64,000 bases of DNA, taken from assembly GCF_900102725.1 (NCBI RefSeq), contig NZ_FNJW01000008.1, positions 1,762,501 to 1,826,500 on the forward strand, written 5' to 3'. Below, in pieces: positions 46,208-54,037 of this stretch; position 1 is the stretch's first letter; the number at the start of each line of letters is the position of its first letter. A program made the position numbers and the translations under genes. A model generated the notes under the pieces. That model did no database searches, was not told the DNA's origin, and worked only from the letters and a program-made list of their open reading frames with translations. Source of the stretch: Carnobacterium viridans (GTDB lineage Bacteria; Bacillota; Bacilli; Lactobacillales; Carnobacteriaceae).

Positions 46208-46254
46208 ATACTATATGTCGTTATACGATTCTTATATTACACTATATGTAGTGT
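46208..46254 (-). promoter_or_regulatory. two NrdR boxes upstream of nrdJ
   Basis: ATACTATATGTCGTTA and ACACTATATGTAGTGT, starting exactly 31 bp apart (three helical turns). The second is nearly the perfect NrdR consensus. Together with the pair before nrdD this predicts that one repressor controls both reductases. nrdR itself is not in the window. Confidence 0.87.
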
Positions 46255-46292
46255 TTTTGCATTAAAAAAGAGAATGAAAAATCATGAAAAGT

Positions 46293-46327
46293 AAAAATAT
46301 TGAAGCGAAAACAACTCGCTTCAATCT
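46293..46327 (-). terminator. terminator of the metNPQ operon
   Basis: ATTGAAGCG / CGCTTCAAT stem, loop of nine, followed on the minus strand by ATTTTTAC. It lies 45 bases past the M20 gene stop. Confidence 0.75.
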
Positions 46328-46371
46328 TTTACAAAACTTTTTCAAAAAATAAATTAAAAAAATAGTTGACG

Positions 46372-47571
46372 TTACTGTTCGCCATTTAAAAAATCAAGTG
46401 CATAGTTGACATGTAATTCTGTAGCGATAGCTAATCCGCGTTCATCAATATCAAAATTTTCGTGGTGATGTCCATACCACGTCTCCGGATTAGAAGGGTC
46501 TTTTGTTCCAACACGAGCATAAACGCCTTCTGCAACAGCCAAAAAGTCAGCGAAATCATCTGCTCCTAAGCTTTTTGGATTATCTTGAATGATATTTTTT
46601 GCGCCTACAATGTCAGCTCCAACACGAGCTGCACGACTTGCCGCAGTTTGGTGATTGATAAGTGGAGCAGCCGCATCGTAATTTTCAAATTCAACTGTAG
46701 TACGATGGGCTGTTGCCACATCTCGTGCCACACGTTCAACAGCCTCTAAGACAAATTGACGTGTTGTGTGGCTGAAAGTACGAACTGTTCCTTCAAGAGA
46801 AGCTTCATTGGCAATAATATTGTAACGAGTTCCGGCATTTAATACGCCTACAGCAACTACGACATTATCTAAGGGACTAACTTCGCGAGCAACAATGCTT
46901 TGTAATTCGACAGTAATAGCAGCAGCAGTCAGTAAAGCATCTCTTCCTAAATCTGGTCTAGCAGCATGCCCACTTTCGCCAGTCACTTTAATTTTAAAAA
47001 TATCACAAGATGCATTCGTTGGACCAGCAGTAGAAACGATTTTTCCAGTTTCAATAGAAGAGTCGACATGGATACCAAAAACTTGATCGACATTGTGAAC
47101 AAACCCGCCAGATACAAATTGTCTTGCACCAGCGCCGATTTCTTCAGCTTGTTGGAAAGCTAATTTGATAGTGCCTGCAAAATCTGCTTCGTGATTTTTT
47201 AAAATTTTTGCGGCCCCTAATAAAGCTGAGGTATGGCCATCATGACCGCAAGCATGATGTAAGCCTTCATTAAGTGACTTGTAGGGTTTATCTTTTGCGT
47301 CTTCTAATTCAAGAGCATCAATATCAGCTCTTAAAAGAATGGTTTTTCCAGGTCCTTTCTGGCCATTTATTATTCCGATAGCTCCTGTTTCACCAACAGA
47401 TTCGTAAGGGATTTCTAATTTATCTAATTGATTTTTGATGAATTTAATCGTTTCATATTCTTTTAAGCTTGGTTCAGGATGTTGGTGAAGATAACGACGC
47501 AATGCAATAACCTCTTGAGCTCCTTGTTGAACTTCTTCGTGTATTGTAGATTGAGTAAGTAGTGTTGACAT
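46372..47571 (-). CDS. M20 family amidohydrolase (N-acyl-amino-acid hydrolase type)
   Basis: This is a zinc metallohydrolase of the M20D group (hippuricase/aminoacylase/IAA-amino acid hydrolase type). The metal motifs HACGHDGHT (near 110), QQAEE (near 143) and GHAARP are present, and HHENFD supplies the C-terminal ligand. The length of 399 aa is normal. It is the last gene behind metNPQ, 48 bases after metQ, under the same Met T-boxes. It probably frees methionine from an N-acyl or peptide precursor taken up by the transporter; this is inferred from context. Confidence 0.87.
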   Translation of the reverse strand: MSTLLTQSTIHEEVQQGAQEVIALRRYLHQHPEPSLKEYETIKFIKNQLDKLEIPYESVGETGAIGIINGQKGPGKTILLRADIDALELEDAKDKPYKSLNEGLHHACGHDGHTSALLGAAKILKNHEADFAGTIKLAFQQAEEIGAGARQFVSGGFVHNVDQVFGIHVDSSIETGKIVSTAGPTNASCDIFKIKVTGESGHAARPDLGRDALLTAAAITVELQSIVAREVSPLDNVVVAVGVLNAGTRYNIIANEASLEGTVRTFSHTTRQFVLEAVERVARDVATAHRTTVEFENYDAAAPLINHQTAASRAARVGADIVGAKNIIQDNPKSLGADDFADFLAVAEGVYARVGTKDPSNPETWYGHHHENFDIDERGLAIATELHVNYALDFLNGEQ

Positions 47572-47619
47572 TAATGATCATCCTCTCTAATTTAGTTGAC
47601 ACTTTCTATTTGTATCTAA

Positions 47620-48444
47620 TTACCAAACTGGAATAGAAGAACCTTTTGATGTTTCTGCGATGACTTCTTTTGTATCTTCTGCTTGATAAGCTTCTATAAT
47701 TTTTTGGAACACTTCATTATCTTTATCTTCTTCTCTTGAAACAATCGTATTGTAATAAGGATCAGATGATTCAGTAACCGGTTCTAAGAAAACTGCATCT
47801 TCAGTTGGAATGAAGCCAGCATCAACGGCCATTCCGCTATTAATAACGGAAGCAGTCACATCTTCTAAAGCACGAGCAGTTTGAGAAGAGTCCAATGTTT
47901 CAAATGTTAAATTCAAAGGGTTGGAAGTAATATCTTCGACTACAGGGATTTGTTTTTTTGCAGGATCAACTTCAATTAAACCGGCTGTTTGAAGTAATAG
48001 TAAAGCTCTTCCTTCGTTAGATACATCATTTGGAATAGCAATCACATCATTTTCTTTTATTTCAGATACGTCTTTAATCGTTGATGAATAAATACCAAGA
48101 GGAGCGATAACCGTATCAGCTATAGCGACTAAATTTTCTCCATGGTCTTCATTAAATGAATCCATAAAAATTTTAGTTTGAAACGAGTTTAAATCTAATT
48201 CTCCTTCAGCAAGAGCGACATTTGGTGTAGCGTAATCCGTAAATTTAACTAATTCAATCTCAACGCCGTCCGAGGCTAATTTTTCTTTCACAAAATCCCA
48301 AACTTCATTCACTTCACCAACTACTCCAATTTTAATGGGTTCAGATGCTTTAGCATCTGAAGTCGCATCCGTTCCACAAGCTGTTGTTACCAGAAGTCCT
48401 AATGCTAATGTTAATCCTAAAAATCCTTTTTTTAATCTTTTCAT
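47620..48444 (-). CDS. metQ: methionine ABC transporter substrate-binding lipoprotein
   Basis: The signal peptide ends in a lipobox (VTTAC, cysteine near residue 23), anchoring the protein on the outer face. The mature protein is of the NlpA/MetQ family (IKIGVVGEVNEVWDFV start, ELDLNSFQTKIFMDSF, IAIPNDVSNEGRALLLL). ATG with GGAGGA eight bases upstream gives 274 aa. It follows the permease gene with 21 bases between. The specificity (methionine) rests on family and T-box. Confidence 0.92.
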   Translation of the reverse strand: MKRLKKGFLGLTLALGLLVTTACGTDATSDAKASEPIKIGVVGEVNEVWDFVKEKLASDGVEIELVKFTDYATPNVALAEGELDLNSFQTKIFMDSFNEDHGENLVAIADTVIAPLGIYSSTIKDVSEIKENDVIAIPNDVSNEGRALLLLQTAGLIEVDPAKKQIPVVEDITSNPLNLTFETLDSSQTARALEDVTASVINSGMAVDAGFIPTEDAVFLEPVTESSDPYYNTIVSREEDKDNEVFQKIIEAYQAEDTKEVIAETSKGSSIPVW

Positions 48445-48465
48445 GTTATTTTCCTCCAATGTCAT

Positions 48466-49146
48466 CTAGTGACTCGTTTTTTTAACTAACGTATTTCCTA
48501 TAAATTGACTAATAAAAACAATCAGTAAAATAATAATGGTTGCGACTAATGTCACATCGTTCTGGAAACGATTGTACCCTCGAGAGATGGCTAAATTTCC
48601 TAACCCGCCGCCTCCAATGGCTCCAGCCATGGCTGTTAAACCAATCAAGTTAATAATGGTTACTGAAGAGACACGAATAATGGCTGTCAGTCCTTCTTTT
48701 AAATACACACGAAAAATGATTTCTAAAGGGCTGGAACCCATAGATTCTGCAGCCTCTATAACGCCAGGATCAACTTCTAGAAGAGCATTTTGAATTTGTC
48801 TTGCAAAGAAAGGCACAGTTCCAATGACCAAAGGGACAATAGCCGCGGTTGTTCCAATTGATGTATCAACAAGAAAACGGGTAAAGGGAACAACTAGAGC
48901 CATCATAATAATGAATGGCAAAGAACGAAAGAGATTAACGATTTGATCGAGTAAACGGTAAAGGCGCGGTCTTTCTAAAATGCCACCGCGGTCTGTGACA
49001 ACAAGAATAACGCCTAAAATTAAACCAAGGATACCTGCAATAAATCCTGTAACAGTTACCATGTACAATGTTTGTAAAGTACTTTCAATAATTTCCTCTT
49101 TTAACGGAATAACATTTTCAAAATAGGTTGTAAGAAATTCAGTCAT
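48466..49146 (-). CDS. metP: methionine ABC transporter permease
   Basis: This integral membrane subunit has about five helices. The ABC-permease EAA-type loop is EAAESMGSSPLEIIFRV near 133-149, the contact with the ATPase. The length of 226 aa fits MetP/MetI. It is placed between metN and metQ with short spacing, as in other metNPQ operons. Confidence 0.92.
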   Translation of the reverse strand: MTEFLTTYFENVIPLKEEIIESTLQTLYMVTVTGFIAGILGLILGVILVVTDRGGILERPRLYRLLDQIVNLFRSLPFIIMMALVVPFTRFLVDTSIGTTAAIVPLVIGTVPFFARQIQNALLEVDPGVIEAAESMGSSPLEIIFRVYLKEGLTAIIRVSSVTIINLIGLTAMAGAIGGGGLGNLAISRGYNRFQNDVTLVATIIILLIVFISQFIGNTLVKKTSH

Positions 49147-49159
49147 AGTCGTTCACTCC

Positions 49160-50233
49160 TTAAACAATATAGTGTTCTTTTTTTAATGGAATAACTCGTT
49201 GATGATGGTGGATCAAGGTTACTTTTACATTTTTTGACTGTAGATAAGCTAAGGCTTTGTCTCTGCGCCCTGGTTCGCCACTTAAAACAACAATCAGATT
49301 ACCAACAGGCGTTTCTTGTAAAATCTCAACATTCCCAAATAGAATATTGGTGGTAATTCCAAAACGAGTAGTCAATGTAGCAATTAGTGGATCACTTGTA
49401 CTTGCACCAACGTAAGAAATGTTAGCCAAGACATCATTAGTCTGCAAATCGAGTAGAGTAGGGTGTTTTAAAATGCTTTCCAATGCTTGATCAACATGAG
49501 TTGAAGTGTTGATAAAGTCTTTTGTAATCCTTTCTTTAGGTTCGGTGAAAATAGAAACCAAATCGCCTTCTTCAACAACATGACCGTTTTCCATAACAGC
49601 TACTTTGTTGCAAATTTCTTTTACGACTTGCATCTCATGTGTGATGATGACGATTGTCAGTGCTAATTTTTTGTTCAACTCCTTCAATAATTCTAGAATC
49701 GAAAGGGTTGTTTTTGGATCTAAGGCACTTGTGGCTTCATCACATAATAAAACTTCAGGATCATTGGCTAAAGAACGAGCAATAGCTACACGTTGTTTTT
49801 GTCCACCAGATAATTGAGAAGGGTACGCGGAACTTTTATCCGTTAATCCTACCAGCTGCAATAATGCGGCAACTTTTTCTTTAATTTGCGGTTTAGTTAA
49901 ACCTGATTTTCTTAAAGGATAAGCAACATTTTCAGCAATCGTGCGAGAGCCCATTAGGTTGAAATGTTGAAAGATCATTCCAATTTTTTTTCGCGCAGCT
50001 CGTAATTCCTTGGGTTTTAAACTTAATAAATCTTGACCTGAAACAATTACTGATCCTTCTGATGGTCGTTGAAGAAGGTTGATGGTACGAACTAAAGTGC
50101 TTTTCCCAGCACCACTATAGCCGACAATACCAAAAACATCTCCTTTTTCAATCGTTAACTGAACATTTTCTACTGCTTTTATAGTTGTTTCTTTACCTTT
50201 AAACGTAACGCTGACATTGTTTAGTGTAATCAT
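49160..50233 (-). CDS. metN: methionine ABC transporter ATP-binding protein
   Basis: The ATPase has Walker A GYSGAGKS (38-45), signature LSGGQKQR and Walker [13 protein letters not shown]. The C-terminal NIL domain (about 265-345) is typical of MetN and binds methionine for trans-inhibition. It is the first gene of the operon with AAGGAGG before the ATG. It lies downstream of two Met-specific T-boxes, giving strong contextual support for methionine. Confidence 0.95.
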   Translation of the reverse strand: MITLNNVSVTFKGKETTIKAVENVQLTIEKGDVFGIVGYSGAGKSTLVRTINLLQRPSEGSVIVSGQDLLSLKPKELRAARKKIGMIFQHFNLMGSRTIAENVAYPLRKSGLTKPQIKEKVAALLQLVGLTDKSSAYPSQLSGGQKQRVAIARSLANDPEVLLCDEATSALDPKTTLSILELLKELNKKLALTIVIITHEMQVVKEICNKVAVMENGHVVEEGDLVSIFTEPKERITKDFINTSTHVDQALESILKHPTLLDLQTNDVLANISYVGASTSDPLIATLTTRFGITTNILFGNVEILQETPVGNLIVVLSGEPGRRDKALAYLQSKNVKVTLIHHHQRVIPLKKEHYIV

Positions 50234-50253
50234 CTATATTCCTCCTTAAAATA

Positions 50254-50540
50254 GAAAAAAGCATTCGCCCATTAACCTACTGCTGTAGATTAAAGGACGA
50301 ACGCTTTACCGCCGTGTTACCACCTTTATTTGAGTTGTTCTCACAAACAACCCCTTATCAAGTACGAGAAGAAAACTTCTGATACTTTAGCACTGTAATG
50401 GGTGCACCCATGATAGCCTAATGTTTAAAACACTTGGTATCCCACTCAGAGGCCATTTTCTTTTTACTTCTGCAAACCTGTTCTCAGCATTCAGGCTCTC
50501 TGTTTTTGCATTCTGTAAAAATACTTTTCTCTTCATTGCG
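50254..50540 (-). promoter_or_regulatory. T-box riboswitch 2 (Met), proximal to metN
   Basis: On the minus strand the T-box motif AGGTGGTAACACGGCG (50310-50325) is followed by the terminator stem AAAGCGTTCGTCCTTTAA / TTAATGGGCGAATGCTTT and T-run. Stem I contains the specifier ATG (50454-50456) in GAAAATGGCC, followed by the GAGTGG turn. Uncharged tRNA-Met would stabilise the antiterminator and allow metN transcription. Confidence 0.9.
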
Positions 50541-50562
50541 TTTAGTTATGTAATTTTAAAAA

Positions 50563-50860
50563 TAAAAAAAGTCCTCACAAAGAAACGAAATCGTTTCTTT
50601 GTAAGGACGAAAGTCAGTTATCTGCTTCGTGTTACCACCTTAGTTTATAAGTACATTGCTATACTTACCTTATCCAGTACGTCAAGCATAGGTTGCTTTT
50701 TTTATACTGTGACACTGTAACGGGTGTTCCCGTAGAAAGCTGACACATTTAAAAAGTGTTTCGCTAACTCCACTCAAAGACCATCTTCGGTTCAATCTGA
50801 CTAACCCATTTTCAGCAACTTACTGGGTTCTCTAAAGTAGACAGGTATAAAACGTACTCT
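50563..50860 (-). promoter_or_regulatory. T-box riboswitch 1 (Met), distal copy
   Basis: On the minus strand a complete second T-box has motif AAGGTGGTAACACG (50628-50641). Its terminator is GTCCTTACAAAGAAAC / GTTTCTTTGTGAGGAC with seven T. The specifier ATG is at 50782-50784 in GAAGATGGTC, followed by GAGTGG. It precedes T-box 2 in the same leader, so RNA polymerase must pass two methionine-gated terminators. Confidence 0.9.
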
Positions 50861-50911
50861 TCTTTTCATAGTGTTTTATCATTTAATTATCATATTTATT
50901 AACTTGTTCTT

Positions 50912-50940
50912 AATATACAGAAGATAAAAATGATTGTCAA
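50912..50940 (-). promoter_or_regulatory. promoter of the met operon
   Basis: Minus-strand TTGACA, 17 bp, TATATT; predicted start near 50905. This gives a leader of about 670 nt that spans both T-boxes. Confidence 0.85.
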
Positions 50941-51061
50941 TAACTAAATTTAATTTTAAAGAATAGAGTTTAATTAACTGTATTCGCTACTATCCGAAAT
51001 GGATAGAATGTGCTATAGTGAATTTGCCTAAAATACCGGCTAAATAGTTTAGGTAATATAC

Positions 51062-51162
51062 CAGAGTAGGAGACAAAGCGTTAAGTGTCGTAGGGATGGG
51101 ATGTTGCCCACGGACGAAAAATTGTTTAGGCAATTTGCGGTTTTGTTTTTGCATTCGCTGCA
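51062..51162 (+). promoter_or_regulatory. tetrahydrofolate (THF) riboswitch
   Basis: The conserved THF riboswitch segments occur in order: AGAGTAGG, GCGTTAAGTGTCG, GGATGGGATGTTGCC, GGACGAAA, GCGG, and GCATTCGCTGC. It directly precedes folT. Alternative pairing between GCCTAAA upstream (about 51026) and TTTAGGC (about 51125) may couple ligand binding to expression. A TATAGT -10 candidate lies about 45 bases upstream. Confidence 0.85.
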
Positions 51163-51203
51163 TAAAATTTTATGTGTGGAGCTCTTCAAAGGAGATCTTC
51201 AAA

Positions 51204-51719
51204 ATGAGTGAGAACAAGTACGATGCAAGAAGTATTTCTAAAATTGGGTTATTGATGGCATTAGAAATCGTATTGACCCAATTTATTTCAATTGAAACAC
51301 CGATAGTCCGCATTGGTTTTGGTTTTTTACCAATAGCTATTATTGGGATGCTGTACGGCCCTTGGATAGCTGGAATGGCTTCGGCTATCACAGACATAGT
51401 AGGGACGATATTATTTGGGGGAGGAGTCTTTTTCCCAGGATTTATCTTATCTGCATTTATCGGAGGAATGATTTATGGTCTAATTCTTTACAAGAAACCA
51501 AAATCATTAAAGAGGATCATTATCGCGATTCTGTTGGTTACCGTGTTTGTAAATTTAGGAATGAACACAATCTGGTTAACCATCATGCTAGATAAAGCTA
51601 TTCTAGTAATTTTCCCGACACGACTAGTGCAAAATCTTGTTCTAGCACCGGTTAATATCCTGTTGCTATACTTTGTTGTTCAAAATAAGACTTTGCGAAA
51701 AGCAATCGGAATTGATTAA
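51204..51719 (+). CDS. folT: folate ECF transporter S component FolT
   Basis: FolT is the membrane substrate-capture subunit for folates and works with the shared ECF module. Six hydrophobic helices span 171 residues. The family pattern VRIGFGFLPIAIIGMLYGPW lies near 40-58 and GMASAITDIVGT follows. ATG with AAAGGAGA at nine bases is the start; a longer open frame begins inside the riboswitch and is not real. The THF riboswitch upstream supports the folate assignment. Confidence 0.92.
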   Translation: MSENKYDARSISKIGLLMALEIVLTQFISIETPIVRIGFGFLPIAIIGMLYGPWIAGMASAITDIVGTILFGGGVFFPGFILSAFIGGMIYGLILYKKPKSLKRIIIAILLVTVFVNLGMNTIWLTIMLDKAILVIFPTRLVQNLVLAPVNILLLYFVVQNKTLRKAIGID

Positions 51720-51754
51720 GGTTTAATATAGAAACAAGCTACAACATCCAATCA

Positions 51755-51787
51755 AAAGACAGTTCAAATTTGAGCTGTCTTTTTTTC
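51755..51787 (+). terminator. terminator after folT
   Basis: AGACAG-TCAAA / TTTGA-CTGTCT stem, then seven T. Confidence 0.85.
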
Positions 51788-51845
51788 CTATATAGAATAT
51801 AATAAGATTGGAAGATGAGATTTTGATGAGGGTGAGGAATGCGGA

Positions 51846-52313
51846 ATGGGAGTAAAAACATTTGGTATGAAGATTGAGAATCAGATTTATCGCACGCGTA
51901 TAGGTGTACACTTTGTGATTTTTGACCAAGAGAGAAAACAAATTTTAATTGTTTCACCACCGAATGGTTCTTTTTTACTGCCAGGTGGAGAAATTGAAGC
52001 AAATGAAACACAGGAAGAAACTGCAAAACGGGAATCTATGGAGGAGCTAGGTTTTGAAATAGAGCTCGGGGAGTTTATCGGTGAAGCTGAGGATTACTAT
52101 TATTCTAAACATCGTAAGCAGCATTACCATAATCCTGCATATTTTTATACAGTTAAGTCTTGGAAATCCATCTGTGTTCCGCTAGAGGATTTTAATCGGT
52201 TAGAATGGATGACTATCCCTGAAGCGTTAACTAAGTTAAAAAGAGGTAGCCATAAATGGGCCGTGCAACAATATGAAAAAATGTATGTAGAGATGAGTCA
52301 AACAATAGAATGA
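51846..52313 (+). CDS. NUDIX hydrolase
   Basis: The Nudix box GGEIEANETQEETAKRESMEELGF is seen in pieces: GGEIEANE, then REsmEELGF (about residues 49-72), matching GX5EX7REUXEEXGU. Such enzymes hydrolyse nucleoside diphosphates linked to another group, often for clean-up. The substrate is not evident. The length is 155 aa. A GTGAGGA site precedes the ATG. It has no clear operon partner. Confidence 0.88.
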   Translation: MGVKTFGMKIENQIYRTRIGVHFVIFDQERKQILIVSPPNGSFLLPGGEIEANETQEETAKRESMEELGFEIELGEFIGEAEDYYYSKHRKQHYHNPAYFYTVKSWKSICVPLEDFNRLEWMTIPEALTKLKRGSHKWAVQQYEKMYVEMSQTIE

Positions 52314-52324
52314 TAAACACACAA

Positions 52325-52356
52325 AAGGGAGGTGCGACAAAAGTCCCACCTCCCAC
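52325..52356 (-). terminator. probable terminator of ohr
   Basis: Strong stem GGGAGGTG / CACCTCCC with a 12-base loop. On the minus strand it is followed by TTTTG, a short T-run. Confidence 0.65.
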
Positions 52357-52370
52357 TTAAGAATAGAGTA

Positions 52371-52811
52371 TTAGTTGCCTGCTTCGTAATCAACAGCAGT
52401 GACAGTTACGTCGATATTGCCACTTGTAGCTTTTGAGTAAGGACAAAAAGCATGAGCTTTCTCTGCTAATTTTTGTGTAGTTGCTTCATCTTGTCCTTCA
52501 ATTCCAACATCTAATTTTACTGCGAGCTTAAACCCATTATCAGTTGGGTCTGAATGCAATTCAACAGTTGCGGTAACTTGGCTTTTACCAGTTACTTTTT
52601 CTTCTTTCATCATATGTTCTAAAGCTGAATTGAAACAAGCGCTATAGCCTAGTGCGAATAATTGTTCTGGGTTGCTTCCTTGTCCAGGACCACCCATATC
52701 TTTTGGAGTTGAAACACGTACAGAAAATGACTTATCTGGTAAATGGCTTTCTCCATTTCGTCCACCAGTATTAATCGCTGTAGTTTGATACATTAATTTT
52801 GAATCTGCCAT
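52371..52811 (-). CDS. organic hydroperoxide resistance protein, Ohr/OsmC family
   Basis: Ohr is a thiol peroxidase that reduces organic hydroperoxides. The first catalytic cysteine is in YSACFNSAL (near residue 52) and the second in HAFCPYSKA (near 119). NPEQLFALGYSACF is the Ohr signature. ATG with GAGAGGAG upstream gives 146 aa. No adjacent OhrR regulator was seen. Confidence 0.92.
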   Translation of the reverse strand: MADSKLMYQTTAINTGGRNGESHLPDKSFSVRVSTPKDMGGPGQGSNPEQLFALGYSACFNSALEHMMKEEKVTGKSQVTATVELHSDPTDNGFKLAVKLDVGIEGQDEATTQKLAEKAHAFCPYSKATSGNIDVTVTAVDYEAGN

Positions 52812-52976
52812 ATTTGTAATTCTCCTCTCTAAATTATCGTACACACTAAGTATACTAATAGTAAGGCTAAAACTCTAATAATCTGTTTGCAGCAGTTTAA
52901 AAGTAAAAAACTAGTTGAAAATTAAAAAGTGTATCGCTAAAATTGAAAGAAGAACACATGGAAAGGAGAGAACTTT

Positions 52977-53156
52977 ATGCCATTTGTACATGTTGAATTA
53001 GTTGAAGGTCGGACTGCAGAACAAAAAGCAGGTCTAGTTAAAGACATTACGCAAGCAGTAGTAAAGAATACCGGAGCAACAGAAGATCGAGTTCATGTTA
53101 TTATAGAAGACATGAAAAAAACGAATTACGCTGTTGGTGGGAAATTACTGGGTTAA
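52977..53156 (+). CDS. 4-oxalocrotonate tautomerase family enzyme
   Basis: This 59-residue protein starts [13 protein letters not shown]. The catalytic N-terminal proline (Pro1 after Met removal) and RVHVIIEDM are conserved in the tautomerase superfamily. AAGGAGAG lies seven bases upstream of the ATG. It is short enough to be missed by usual length cut-offs. The physiological substrate in Firmicutes is unknown. Confidence 0.88.
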   Translation: MPFVHVELVEGRTAEQKAGLVKDITQAVVKNTGATEDRVHVIIEDMKKTNYAVGGKLLG

Positions 53157-53159
53157 ATA

Positions 53160-53202
53160 AAAAATAAGCTATGAGTTTCTATACTCATAGCTTATTTTTA
53201 TT
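53160..53202. terminator. bidirectional terminator
   Basis: AAATAAGCTATGAGT / ACTCATAGCTTATTT stem with a six-base loop, between the convergent tautomerase and HAD genes. Confidence 0.9.
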
Positions 53203-54037
53203 TAGTATAGTTCTCAGCAGGAAGTGTTTCAAAAGCAATGGCTTCAATAGCCGTAGCAACTCCATCGTGTTCGTTTGTATCAGTAACGTAATTACTGATT
53301 TCTTTTACGCTGGCGATTGCATTTCCCATAGCTACACCCATACCAGCATATTCAATCATGTCTTTGTCGTTTTCATTATCGCCAATGGCCATGATGTTTT
53401 CTCTTGGTATGCCTAAAATTTCTCCCAGATCTTTTAGTGCTTGTCCTTTACTAGCAGACTTATTTAAAACTTCTAGATAAAAAGGTTCGCTTTTTAAAAT
53501 AGTGTACTCATCATAAAAATCTTCTGGGAACTTGGCAATAGCTGCATCTAAAATGTCAGGTTCGTCGATCATCATCATTTTACTGATTTCAAGACTTGGA
53601 TTCATTTCTTCAACTGTGCGGTAACGAATAGGCATATTGACTAAAAATGACTCTCTAACGCTGTAAGGACTGATGTCTCTGTTGGTAGTATAAATATATT
53701 TTTCGTCGATTGTATGGCAGTGTACGTCGACTTGACGACTCATTTCTTCAATTCTTAAAAAATCCTTATGGCTTAAAGTATGGTGTGCGATAGCTTTACC
53801 GTTATGTGATTGTTGGACTAATGCGCCATTATACGTAATCACATAATCGCCCTCTTCTTCTAGATTTAAGGCTTCTAAGATGGGTGACACTCCTGGTAAT
53901 GGACGGCCAGTACAAACAACAACTTTGATGCCTTTGGTTTTAGCAATCTCAATCGTTTCTTTTACTTTAGTCGTTATTTTTCTTTCCGGGGTTAATAATG
54001 TACCGTCTAAATCGATAGCAATTAATTCGATAGTCAT
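53198..54037 (-). CDS. Cof-type HAD-IIB phosphatase (YidA-like)
   Basis: The HAD motif I DLDGTLL (near residues 8-14), motif II CTGRP (near 42) and motif IV GDNENDKDM are all present, with a large C2B cap between. Such enzymes hydrolyse sugar phosphates or related metabolites. The substrate is open. The length is 279 aa. The ATG overlaps the stop of the HD-domain gene upstream (ATGA), so translation is coupled. Confidence 0.9.
   Translation of the reverse strand: MTIELIAIDLDGTLLTPERKITTKVKETIEIAKTKGIKVVVCTGRPLPGVSPILEALNLEEEGDYVITYNGALVQQSHNGKAIAHHTLSHKDFLRIEEMSRQVDVHCHTIDEKYIYTTNRDISPYSVRESFLVNMPIRYRTVEEMNPSLEISKMMMIDEPDILDAAIAKFPEDFYDEYTILKSEPFYLEVLNKSASKGQALKDLGEILGIPRENIMAIGDNENDKDMIEYAGMGVAMGNAIASVKEISNYVTDTNEHDGVATAIEAIAFETLPAENYTK

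Noticed and set aside
50421-50720. A 99-codon plus-strand frame with hydrophobic stretches.
   Set aside because: It runs antisense through both Met T-boxes and has no ribosome site.
51096-51203. An upstream extension of the folT reading frame.
   Set aside because: It begins inside the THF riboswitch; the ATG at 51204 has a proper AAAGGAGA site.
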